Shown here: piece by piece, positions 55,868 through 64,000 of the stretch
Numbering within the stretch: the first letter of the stretch is position 1
Layout of the letters: every line of letters starts with the position of its first letter
NCBI GenBank assembly: GCA_963788055.1
Contig: CAWBFA010000002.1
Span: 496,001 to 560,000 of the forward strand
Source: JACCTU01 sp963788055
GTDB lineage: Bacteria > Actinomycetota > Thermoleophilia > Gaiellales > Gaiellaceae
Length of the DNA: 64,000 nt
Reading direction: 5' to 3'
Made by a program: the position numbers and the translations under genes
The notes under the pieces: generated by a model
Database searches by the model: none
What the model was told of the DNA's origin: nothing
The model's input: the letters and a program-made list of their open reading frames with translations, nothing else

Positions 55868-57554
55868 CTACGGTACGAGGCGGGTGATCCTGCCGTCCGT
55901 CGTCGGGGTCAGGACCTTGCCCCTCACGTACTCGAGGAGGACGTTGGCCATGATGTCCCGGGTCACCCCCTGGCCGTCGGCGAACATCGTGTACCCGTCG
56001 CCTCCTGCATTGGTGAAGTCGTTCGTGGCAAACGTGTACGTGGTCGCGTCCCGCGGGATCGGCGTGCCGTTGTTGAGCGCCACTGAGACGACACGGCTTC
56101 CAGCAGGACGGGTCGGATCGAACGTGAACCGGAATCCCGAGATCTGCGGGAACTTGCCTGTCCCCGGGAGGCAGACGCTGTTCAAACCACCCGTCGCGTT
56201 CACGCACTCGATGCCGTGCTCGAGCGCGGCCCACAGCTGCGAGCCTGTGACGTCGCGCGTCAGGACGGTATTGCCGAACGGGAGCACCGTGTAGATGTCG
56301 CCGACCACGAGGTCGCACGGCGTCGCGACGAGCACACCCGGTGCGCCGCAACGACGCGTCCTGAGGTACATAGCTCGACGGAAGCGCCGCGCGGATCCCA
56401 CCGCTGTTCGTGAAGCCGAGCTGCGTTCCGTACGTCTCGCGGAGTGCGTCGGCGATGAGGTCGCCGATCGCGACTTCCTGTCGCCGCTCGACATTGCCAC
56501 CGCGGACGAAGACGCCAGTCGTGGTGGCGATCTTCTCGTCGAACACCTCCGCGAGCTCCGTCCGGTACGGCTGGAGCATCGACTCGATCGCCGAGTCCCT
56601 CGTCACGCCGCTCGCGAACGGAATGATGAACCGGTTCGACCGGTCGATGATGCGGCCGTTCTGCAGGTCGACGTCGAGGAACGTCCTGGAGTAGGTCAGC
56701 CCCTTGCTCCGGTTCTCGATCACGAGCGCGTTGTTGATCACCTTCTCGAACTGCACATCGGTGTGATCGCCGAAGATCACGTCGAAACCACCGACGTTCT
56801 CTGCGAACTCCGTCAGCGGTCCGGCCGGCTCACCGGTGACCGGGTCCGTGCCCGCGATACCGAGGTGTGTGATCGCGATCAGGATCTTCGCGCCGGCAGC
56901 CCGCGCTTGAGCCCTGGCCTTGTTCGCGGCCGGAACCGGGTCGGTCGGAACCATCGTGCCGAAGCTCCCCGGGAAGACGAGGCCGGGCGCCTCGGGGTTC
57001 GTGATGCCGACGACGCCGACCTTCACGCCCCCAACCTCGAAGATCCGCCACGGGGCGACGCCGTCGAGGTTGTCGTCCAGGTTGGTCAGGTTCGCTGAGA
57101 CATAGCCGAACGGCTTGCCCGGGACCGTCGCGGCAGGTTCTCCAGCGAGGTCGATCATCCGCTGGAGGTGACCGACGCCCCGGTCGAAGTTGTGGTTGCC
57201 GAACGTGTCGACGTCGAAGCCCATCAGGCGCATCGTCCGGATCGCGGGCTCCTCATCGAAGAAGCCCGAGAGCGGCGGTGAAGCGCCGAACGCGTCGCCG
57301 GCGGTCAGCGTGAGCGTGTTCGGGTGGTTCTCCCGATCCTGCTTCCAGAGCGTGGAGATCACCGACGCGCCGCCGATCAGCGTGCCGTTGACGTCGTTCG
57401 GGTCGAGCTGGGCGTGCCAGTCCGATACGTCCAGGAGCTGGATCCTTACGACGTCGCCCGACGCTTGACTCGACGCGCCGGCCGTCGTCGCAGCGCCCGC
57501 GACCGCTGCGAACAGCGCGGCGATCGCGACGGCGACAATTGTGAGTCTCTTCAT
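55868..57554 (-). pseudogene. Secreted 5'-nucleotidase (UshA family), one frameshift
   Basis: About 561 residues after removing one extra base near 56340-56375. Signal peptide MKRLTIVAVAIAALFAAVAG; metallophosphatase domain with LLDVSDWHAQLDPNDVNG (family DXH position reads DWH), LTLTAGDAFGASPPLSGFFD, FGNHNFDRGVGHLQRMIDLA (GNHN/D), ITHLGIAG and DVIFGDHTDVQFEK. The C-terminal nucleotide-specificity domain is split: TNSGGIRAALPSSYVPQDAS in frame 1, then VVGDIYTVLPFGNTVLTRDV and GGDGYTMF in frame 2. It would release phosphate from extracellular nucleotides, next to a secreted nuclease. Confidence 0.85.
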
Positions 57555-57578
57555 TTTGCTCTTCTCTCCCCTCGTGCG

Positions 57579-60427
57579 TTACGGCTTCGGCGACGGGCGG
57601 CCGGTCAAGTCAATCCGGACGACCGCCGGCTCGTGGTCTGACGCCTGTGCCGCGAACTCGGAGTTCACGTGCACGACGTCGTACGTGTACGGGAAGTGCT
57701 CGTACAGGTTCCTGCTGAGCAGGATCTGGTCGAGCACCTGTGAGTTGCCTTCGAAGACGTACGAGTAGCGCTCGTTCGCCGGCAGGTTCTTGATCGCCGA
57801 GAAGAGCTCGCCGTCACCCTCGAGAATGTCAACGGTCTCCGAGAACTCGAAGTCGTTGATGTCGCCGAGGACGATCACGTCCGCGTCCGGATCGAGGCCG
57901 AGAATGTCGTTGACGAAGTCGTTGACGACCTCCGCCTGCGCGTGGCGTCCGCCCAACCCGATGGCATTCGGGACCTCGCTGAGCCTGTTCGGCGGCTGGT
58001 TGTGGCCCATCAGCGGCTGGTCGTCACCCTTCGAGCTGAAGTGGTTGACGACCACGAAGAGCTTCTTGCCGCGGGCGCGGAACTCGCCCACAACGGGCTT
58101 CCGCGTCTCGAACCACGGCGTCGTTCTCCGGATCGACGCGACCCGGGCTGAGCGACAACTGCGGGCCGGAAGGCGTCGCGAGAACGGACGCCGCGGTCGT
58201 CGCATCGCCACCCGGCCGGTCGACGAAGCTCAGACCACGGTCGGTCCGGAAGAGGAAGCCGACGCGGATGTTCCCACCCGGCGCGCCGCCGTCCTCGTTG
58301 TTCACCGGGTTGATCGAACGGAACTCGTACAGCGGGCCGCCGGCAGCCTGGATCTCCGCGACCAGCTTGCTCCAGGTCTGCGTCGCGTCGACGACGCCGT
58401 TGTTCGTGGGGCCGCTGTCGTCCTGAACCTCCTCGATCCCGATCAGGTCGGGTGACCGGAGGTTGTCGACGATCATGCCGGCGAGCGTGTCGAACTTCGC
58501 CTCGTTCGCCGCGTTGTTCGGGCTGACGCTGAGGTTCTCGACGTTGAAGGTCGCGACCGCGATCTCCTGGTCGATCGGCGCCTGCGCCGTCTCCGGCTGG
58601 AGGTTGCTCGAGAAGAACGTGGGCGTCGCGAGCGCCTGGATCTTGAAGTTCGAGAAGGAGTAGTCGAGCGGACCGACAATTGCCCCGATGATTCGGTCGC
58701 CGACGTTCATCAGTGGCATGGCCCGGGTCGGGCGCGGGCTGATCTGATCGCGAAGGATCTCGTCGTCGACGGTGAACCGCTCCGGGTTGAAGTCGCCGTA
58801 GTCGTCGCGCGCGAGGATCCCGCCGCGAGGCGTCCGTAGCCCGGTCGCCCAGATACCGTTGTCCGGCAACAGCGTGATCTCGCCGAAGCTCTCGGTCTCG
58901 TTGACGACGGCGCCGTTGTTGACCTGGAGGAGCATGCCCTCGTAGCTCTCCCAGAAGTCGAGACCGTCGTTCGCAGGATCAAACGTCGTGGATCCGGCGG
59001 TCTCGACGCTCCCCGGTGGTGTCGTCGTCGATGACCTCGGTCGGCGGCATCACGCCGCCGATGCCGATCAGGACCGGCGTGGGGACGGCGTTGTCGTGCG
59101 AGTCGACGATGACGGTCGGCGAAGTGAGCTCGGTCAACGTGAGATCATTCGGCCGGACCGGACTGCCGCGGAATTCCGTGACACGGCCGCTGACGCGCAC
59201 GAGATCGCCGACCAGCACCTGCGCCGCGGCTACGCTGCCGAAGACGAGGATGCCTTCGGACGTCGACGAGTTCGAGTCCGGTGTCGCGTCCTGAATCCAG
59301 AAGCTCGACGGCCGCTTCACCGTCACGACGCCCTCGACGCCGGAGACGATCTGATCCACGTACGGCGAGACGTGGCCGGCACCCTGGACGTCGCTGATCT
59401 GGAGCGGCGGAGCCGCGGTCGTGAACGAGAAGACGTGATCCACGCCCATGTTGTCCGGCGGGTCGAGCGAATCCTGGTCGGAGACCTGCGCCGCGACGAC
59501 GGTCACCGTGCAGGACTCGCTGAAGCCGAAGTCCGTGTCGGGGTCGAGCGTGTACGACTGCGGGCCGCCGCTCGACGCGGCCGTGTGCGACCCGCTGTTC
59601 ACGCACGAGATCGTGTACCAGCTCGCGCCGACGCTGACCGGTTCGCTGAAGTTGATCGTGACGTTCGCATCGCGCGCCACGCCTGTTGCGTCAGCGCTTG
59701 GAGTCGTGCTCGTGACGCTCGGCGCCTGATCCTCGGTGCCGGCCGTCATCGAGAAGTCGTCGACGGCCAGACCGTCGTCGGCTCCCGGCGCATTGAAGTC
59801 GATGAAACGGATCCAGAATGTCGCGCTCGGCGCGACGCTCGCAACGGCGGTTCCGGTGACTGCCGTGCGGTTCTCGGCGGCATTGCCGTCACGCAAGCCC
59901 ACGATGCCCGTCGTCGACGGGGAGGAGAAGTCGAGCGAGTGAACGTCGGTCCAGGTCCCGGTCGTCAGGCTCGTCGCGTTCGTGCTGATTTGGAAGAAGA
60001 GGCGGTCGGCCCCGCGGTCCAGGGTTCCCAGCCGCCACTGCTCACCCGTGTAGGCGATGCTGAGTGAACTGATTGCCGATCCGGTGTTGTTGATGAATTC
60101 CGCACCGATCGTCGGCGTCAGCGATCCGCTGAGCAGCGTGCCGAACGCCCGCTCGGAAGAGCCCAAGCCGCCGAAGCTGTACGTGTCGCCGGCGTTGCCG
60201 GAGCCAGTGCCGGCCGTGTAGGTCGTATTCGCGTTCGTCCCACTTTCGGAGAAGGCCCAACCGGTCGGGACCACGCTCGAGGTTCCGGTCGACGCGAGCG
60301 AGTCGAAGTTCTGCGTGTAGGTGGCGCCGAGCGAGATCGGTGCAGGCTCTGCGGGCGCCGACGCCGTGACGACGAGAGCGATTGTCACAGCAAGCGTTGC
60401 CCAGACGGGCGCGAGACGACGAATCAC
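57579..60427 (-). pseudogene. Large secreted nuclease (ExeM/NucH-like EEP domain), two frameshifts
   Basis: About 948 residues after removing two extra bases, near 59014-59022 (GGGG run) and 58112-58125. Order of parts: signal peptide; Ser/Thr/Gly-rich beta domain (ISLGATYTQNFDSLASTG); a Big_5-like Ig domain (SADATGVARDANVTINFSEP); an OB-like segment (VGDLVRVSGRVTEFRGSPVR); then an endonuclease/exonuclease/phosphatase domain with VATFNVENLS, DLIGIEEVQDDSG, VVVNHFSSKGDDQ, DVIVLGDINDFEFSE and QASDHEPAVVRI. The catalytic Glu, Asp/Asn and His motifs are complete. Likely degrades extracellular DNA for nutrients. GTG start after GGGGAGG. Confidence 0.85.
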
Positions 60428-60450
60428 TTGGAACCTCCCCTTTGTTCCAA
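60428..60450 (-). promoter_or_regulatory. Hairpin exposing the ribosome binding site of the secreted nuclease gene
   Basis: TTGGAAC-N9-GTTCCAA (arms 60428-60434 and 60444-60450) is a perfect 7-bp inverted repeat ending at the GTG start. The GGGGAGG Shine-Dalgarno lies mainly in its 9-nt loop. Possible translational control; not proven. Confidence 0.35.
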
Positions 60451-60519
60451 CCGCAGGAGCGCGGACGCGCGGCAGTCTAACCCGCTTCTCGGGAGATGCC
60501 TAGTCCGGACGCCGGGCGT

Positions 60520-63096
60520 TCACGACTTGGCTTCGTTCCAGTCGTCGCCCGCGCCGACCTCGACGGCAAGCGGCGGGTCGAGCTCGAAAGCGGCCACCAT
60601 TTCTGCTCTGAGCAGGTCTTTCACCGCGGAGACCTCCCGCTCGGGCGCCTCGACGAGCAGCTCGTCGTGCACCTGGAGCACGAGTCGCGAGGCACGGCCC
60701 TCCTCGAGCAGCCGCCGGTGGATCGCGACCATCGCCACCTTGATGATGTCGGCCGCCGTGCCCTGCATGACCGAGTTGACGGCGAGGCGCTCGCCGAGGC
60801 CCCGGGTCTGGCGGTTCGACGCCCGGATCTCGGGCACCGGACGCCGACGGCCGAAGAGCGTCGTCACGTAGCCGTCGCGCTTTGCCTGCTCGATCGTCCG
60901 CGCGATGAAGTCCTGGACGTAGGGGAAGCGGGCCAGGTAGGTGTCGATGTACTCCTGCGCCTCGTCGCGCGCGATCTCGAGGTTCTCCGAAAGCCCGTAC
61001 GACGAGATGCCGTAGATGATCCCGAAGTTCACCATCTTCGCGATGTTGCGCTCGTCCTTCGTGAGCGTCGCGGGGTCCTTGCCCAGCACCTCGGCCGCGG
61101 TCGTGGTGTGGATGTCCTCTCCGCGCGCGAACGACTCCCGCAGCTTCGGCTCGCCCGAGACGTGCGCGAGGATGCGCAGCTCGACCTGCGAGTAGTCGGC
61201 GCTCACGAGCTTGTGCCCCTGCTCTGCGACGAAGGCCGAGCGGATCTCGCGGCCGAGCTCGGTGCGGATCGGGATCGCCTGCAGGTTCGGGTTCGAGGTC
61301 GAGAGCCGCCCCGTGGACGCGACGGCCTGGTTGAAGTGCGTGTGCAGGCGGCCGTCCTCGGCGAGCAAGGACGGCAGCGGCTGGAGGTAGGTGTTGAGCA
61401 GCTTCGAGTACTCGCGCCACTCCTCGATCACCTCGACGATCGGATGGTCGCCTCGGATCGAGCGCAAGACGCGCGTGTCGGTCGAGTAGCCGGTCTTGCC
61501 CTTGCGTCCGGGAGTGAGCTCGAGCGTCTCGAAGAGGACGCGGGCGACCTGCTGGGTCGATCCGAGCATGAACTCCTCGCCGGCGAGCTCGTGCGCCTTC
61601 GTCTCGAGCTCCTCGACGCGGTCGGCGAGACGCGCCGTGATCTCACCCATGCGGTACGTGTCGATCTTGATCCCCGCGTCCTCCATCGAGGCGAGCACCG
61701 CGGCGAGCGGCAGCTCGATGTGGTCGTAGAGCACCTCGCTCCCGCGCTCGCGGAGCCGCTCGCGGAGCACGGGCGCGAGACGGCGCGCGGCCTCGGCGTG
61801 ACGGACGAGCGTCGCGGTCTCGTCGTCCGTCGCCGGCTCCGGGAGCACCTCGAGCCCGTACTCCTGCGCGAGGTCGTCGAGCTCGTACACCGGGCGGCCG
61901 GGGTCGATCAGGTACGCCGCGAGCATCGTGTCCTCTGCCGGGGTCATCGTCAGCCGGGGCAGCGACTTGAAGTCGTGCGCGATCACGCGGGCGTCCCGAA
62001 GCCGCGTCTGCGCGACGTCGGCGTCGAACTGGCCGAGCACGACGCCGTCGTCGAGGGCGAGGGCGAAGCGGCCGTCGTCGACCGCGAGTGCGGCGCGTTC
62101 GGTGGTCTCCGGCAGCTCGCCTTCGCGCCACACCACACTCGTTCCTTCGGGGCGCATGGTCGGGAGCGCGGGGACGGCCTCGTCGAGCTGGTCGACGCGC
62201 CCGATCAGGTTGCGGAACTCGAAGCGCCGGAACATCTCCTTCAGCTGCGAGCGGTCGGGCGGCTGGAGAACGAGCTCGGCGGGCTCGCAGTCGACGTCGA
62301 GGTCGCGGCGCATCGTCGCCAGTTGCTTCGAGAGGCGCGCCTGCTCCGCGTGCTCCTGGATGTTCCTGCGGCGCGCCGGTGTCAGCTCGTCAGCGTGGGC
62401 GATCACCTCCTCCAGCGAGACGTACTGCGCGATCAGCTGGCCGGCGGTCTTGTCTCCGATCCCCGGGATGCCGGGGATGTTGTCGCTCGTGTCGCCCTTC
62501 AGGCCGATGAAGTCGGGGATCTGGTCGGGCCTGATCCCGTAGCGCGCCTCGACCCGCTCGGGGGTGTAGACGTTCACGTCCGAGACGCCGCGCGGCGTCA
62601 TCATCAGCGTCACGTTGTCGCTCACGAGCTGGAAAGCGTCGCGGTCGGTCGACACGATCGTCGTCTTGATCCCGGCCTCGTCCGCGCGCGTCGCGAGCGT
62701 CGCGATCACGTCGTCGGCCTCCCAGCCCTCGAACTCGAGGTTGCGATAGCCGAACGCCTCGACGATCGGGCGGAAGTACGGGAACTGCTCGCTCAGCAGG
62801 TCGGGCGTCGGTCGGCGCTCCGACTTGTACGTCTCCAGCGTCTCGAGCCGCTCCACGGGCCTCGTGTCCCAGGCGACCGCAACCCCCTTGGGCCGGTAGT
62901 CCTGGAGGAGCTTGAAGAGCATGTTCGTGAAGCCGAGCAGCGCGTTCGTCGGGAAGCCTTCGGTCGTCGCGAGCTCCTCGGGCAGCGCGAAGAAGGCGCG
63001 ATAGGCGAGGTTGTTGCCGTCGACGAGGAAGAGCTCGGAGTCCCGCGCAGGCCCGTCGTCGAGCTGCAGCTCCTCTCCGGTGAGCGTTTTCGGCAT
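60520..63096 (-). CDS. polA: DNA polymerase I
   Basis: 858-residue repair and Okazaki-processing polymerase. 5'-nuclease domain (residues 20-300): FLVDGNNLAYRAFFAL, FEGWEADDVIATLATRADEA and GLKGDTSDNIPGIPGIGDKT. Polymerase motifs: A in LVSADYSQVELRILAHVSGE, B in ERNIAKMVNFGIIYGISSYG, C in LVLQVHDELLVEA. The middle 3'-5' exonuclease region lacks the DXE metal motif (AALAVDDGRFALALDDG), so proofreading should be absent, as in several actinobacterial and thermophile enzymes. ATG 63096 follows TAGACT by 8 nt. Confidence 0.96.
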   Translation of the reverse strand: MPKTLTGEELQLDDGPARDSELFLVDGNNLAYRAFFALPEELATTEGFPTNALLGFTNMLFKLLQDYRPKGVAVAWDTRPVERLETLETYKSERRPTPDLLSEQFPYFRPIVEAFGYRNLEFEGWEADDVIATLATRADEAGIKTTIVSTDRDAFQLVSDNVTLMMTPRGVSDVNVYTPERVEARYGIRPDQIPDFIGLKGDTSDNIPGIPGIGDKTAGQLIAQYVSLEEVIAHADELTPARRRNIQEHAEQARLSKQLATMRRDLDVDCEPAELVLQPPDRSQLKEMFRRFEFRNLIGRVDQLDEAVPALPTMRPEGTSVVWREGELPETTERAALAVDDGRFALALDDGVVLGQFDADVAQTRLRDARVIAHDFKSLPRLTMTPAEDTMLAAYLIDPGRPVYELDDLAQEYGLEVLPEPATDDETATLVRHAEAARRLAPVLRERLRERGSEVLYDHIELPLAAVLASMEDAGIKIDTYRMGEITARLADRVEELETKAHELAGEEFMLGSTQQVARVLFETLELTPGRKGKTGYSTDTRVLRSIRGDHPIVEVIEEWREYSKLLNTYLQPLPSLLAEDGRLHTHFNQAVASTGRLSTSNPNLQAIPIRTELGREIRSAFVAEQGHKLVSADYSQVELRILAHVSGEPKLRESFARGEDIHTTTAAEVLGKDPATLTKDERNIAKMVNFGIIYGISSYGLSENLEIARDEAQEYIDTYLARFPYVQDFIARTIEQAKRDGYVTTLFGRRRPVPEIRASNRQTRGLGERLAVNSVMQGTAADIIKVAMVAIHRRLLEEGRASRLVLQVHDELLVEAPEREVSAVKDLLRAEMVAAFELDPPLAVEVGAGDDWNEAKS

Positions 63097-63104
63097 CTCC
63101 GTCG

Positions 63105-63141
63105 AGTCTATTCGCGGCCCCGTCCTCGACGGCTGTAACGT
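63105..63141. promoter_or_regulatory. Divergent -10 boxes between polA and larA-like gene
   Basis: Minus strand TAGACT (63105-63110) ends 8 nt before the polA ATG. Plus strand TAACGT (63136-63141) ends 8 nt before the GTG at 63150. The start codons are 53 bp apart. Confidence 0.4.
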
Positions 63142-63149
63142 CGCCGGCC

Positions 63150-64000
63150 GTGACGCGTGTCCCCCTGATCGCCGGGTCCGGCGTCGCCGTGCTGAACGTG
63201 CCGGACGACGCGATCGTGCTCCGGCCGCCGCCGCCCGGCCAGGTCGTCGCCGACGTCGCCGCCGCTGTCCGCGAAGCCCTGCGCTTCCCGCTCGAAGGGC
63301 CGCCGCTCGAAGAGATCGTGCGCGGCGCCTCGCGCGTCACGATCGTCGTGGACCTGCCGAGCCTGCCGATCCCGGGTGCGCCGGCCGATCCCCGCCAAGC
63401 GGCCATCGAGGGCGCGTCGGCGGAGCTCGAACGCGCCGGAGTGCCGACCGAGCGGCAGACCCTCCTGGTCGCGGGCGGCCTCGCGCGGCGGGCGGGGCCG
63501 GCGGACATGCCGCTCCTCGCCGCGCCCGAGTTTCGGAGGCGCTTCCGCGGCCGGGTCGTCGTGCACGACGCCGAGGACCCCGAGCTCGTCGACCTGGGCA
63601 CGGCCGGCAACGTCGCGCTTCGGATCAACCGCGCGATCGTCGAGGCCGACGCGGTCGTCGTCGTGACGGCCGCGGAGACCGTCGTCCACGGCGGCCCTTC
63701 CGCGTTCGTCGCCGCTGCAGGAGCCGAAGCGGTCCGTGCGGCCGGGGCCTGGTCGCTCGTCGAGACGGCCGCGTCGCAGGGCTGGCTCATGGCGACCGCG
63801 TTCGAGCGTGCGCTCGCCGCGCGCGTGCCGCTGATCGGCGTCTCGCTCGTGCTCAACGCGCCGCAGCTCGTCGCGTCGTCGCTCCGGGGTTTTCCCCACG
63901 ACGAGCACACGACCGAGCGGATCGCGGGCTCGCCCCTGCGCCGCGCGCTCGCGCTCGTCCCGGGGCCGGTCCGCGCGCGCGTCATCCGCTCGCTGCGACG
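63150..64000 (+). CDS. LarA/DUF2088-family protein, 5' part
   Basis: 283 codons from GTG 63150 to the window edge, open throughout. Family-like segments are the N-terminal VTRVPLIAGSGVAVLNVPDD, EIVRGASRVTIVVDLPSLPI (position of the DXXRP-type loop), TLLVAGGLARRAG, and VVVVTAAETVVHGGPSAFVA. LarA is a nickel-pincer lactate racemase; DUF2088 relatives act on other hydroxy acids. The key His and Lys residues cannot be fully checked because the C-terminal half is missing. No nickel-pincer synthesis genes (larB, larC, larE) are in view. Confidence 0.65.
   Translation, partial: MTRVPLIAGSGVAVLNVPDDAIVLRPPPPGQVVADVAAAVREALRFPLEGPPLEEIVRGASRVTIVVDLPSLPIPGAPADPRQAAIEGASAELERAGVPTERQTLLVAGGLARRAGPADMPLLAAPEFRRRFRGRVVVHDAEDPELVDLGTAGNVALRINRAIVEADAVVVVTAAETVVHGGPSAFVAAAGAEAVRAAGAWSLVETAASQGWLMATAFERALAARVPLIGVSLVLNAPQLVASSLRGFPHDEHTTERIAGSPLRRALALVPGPVRARVIRSLR

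Noticed and set aside
1..64000. tRNA, rRNA, CRISPR arrays, insertion sequences, prophage or integrase genes
   Set aside because: Looked for by eye (T-loop GTTCRANNC patterns, direct repeats with spacers, transposase or integrase motifs) and none found. A covariance-model search would be needed to exclude a divergent RNA gene.

Overview
The window is a dense, very GC-rich stretch of chromosome from what looks like a deep-branching actinobacterium; a Thermoleophilia/Gaiellales-type genome is my best guess, but that is inference. The signs are high GC, many GTG starts, single-membrane-type lipoproteins, a glutaredoxin-Rex pair, DUF2520-panC-panB order, mycobacterial-style paired TrkA (RCK) genes beside an APC permease, and many start codons placed just after a TANNNT -10 box (leaderless mRNAs). 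I see no tRNA, rRNA, CRISPR array, insertion sequence or prophage. No gene-free gap exceeds about 220 bases.

Layout. 1-2.4 kb: the N-terminal part of a UvrD/PcrA helicase, a cupin and a CinA-type protein. 2.4-6.3 kb: a tightly overlapping cassette of tandem-GNAT acetyltransferase, two esterase-fold hydrolases and an ATP-grasp-like protein of unknown pathway. 6.3-12.1 kb: a cobalamin riboswitch controlling a corrinoid ABC importer (btuFCD) and the lower-ligand assembly genes cobU, cobT, cobS and cobC, all overlapping. 12.1-13.6 kb: a small coiled-coil protein and a lipoprotein sugar dehydrogenase. 13.6-21.5 kb: a potassium/ion region with two RCK proteins, two APC permeases carrying C-terminal Usp domains, a 52-residue membrane protein between them, and divergent trkA-trkH; hppA (proton-pumping pyrophosphatase) follows. 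23.7-30.8 kb: DUF1844, YbdK-type carboxylate-amine ligase, NadR-like kinase, glycosyltransferase, subtilase, rex, glutaredoxin and gdhA.

30.8-36.6 kb: the t6A operon tsaE-tsaB-rimI-tsaD ending in a second subtilase, then a family 4 uracil-DNA glycosylase. 36.7-39.5 kb: DUF2520, panC, panB and a cytochrome c. 39.4-47.4 kb: a Yip1-type membrane protein, uvrA with a perfect SOS box, small membrane proteins, a metallophosphoesterase, two GlsB/YeaQ proteins and uvrB. 47.5-53.2 kb: DUF1360 and a six-gene operon of a ribbon-helix-helix protein, a 34-residue microprotein, DUF4097 and three MFS exporters. 53.4-55.8 kb: rpsA-coaE-lytic transglycosylase. 55.9-63.1 kb: a secreted 5'-nucleotidase, a large secreted nuclease and polA. 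63.15 kb to the end: a LarA/DUF2088 protein running off the window.

A caution for any reader: nine genes are interrupted by about sixteen single-base frameshifts, although their protein sequence resumes in another frame with catalytic motifs intact. Eight of these lie within 37.3-39.3 kb. Most behave as one extra base. I read them mainly as assembly or sequencing errors rather than true decay, but label the genes as broken.
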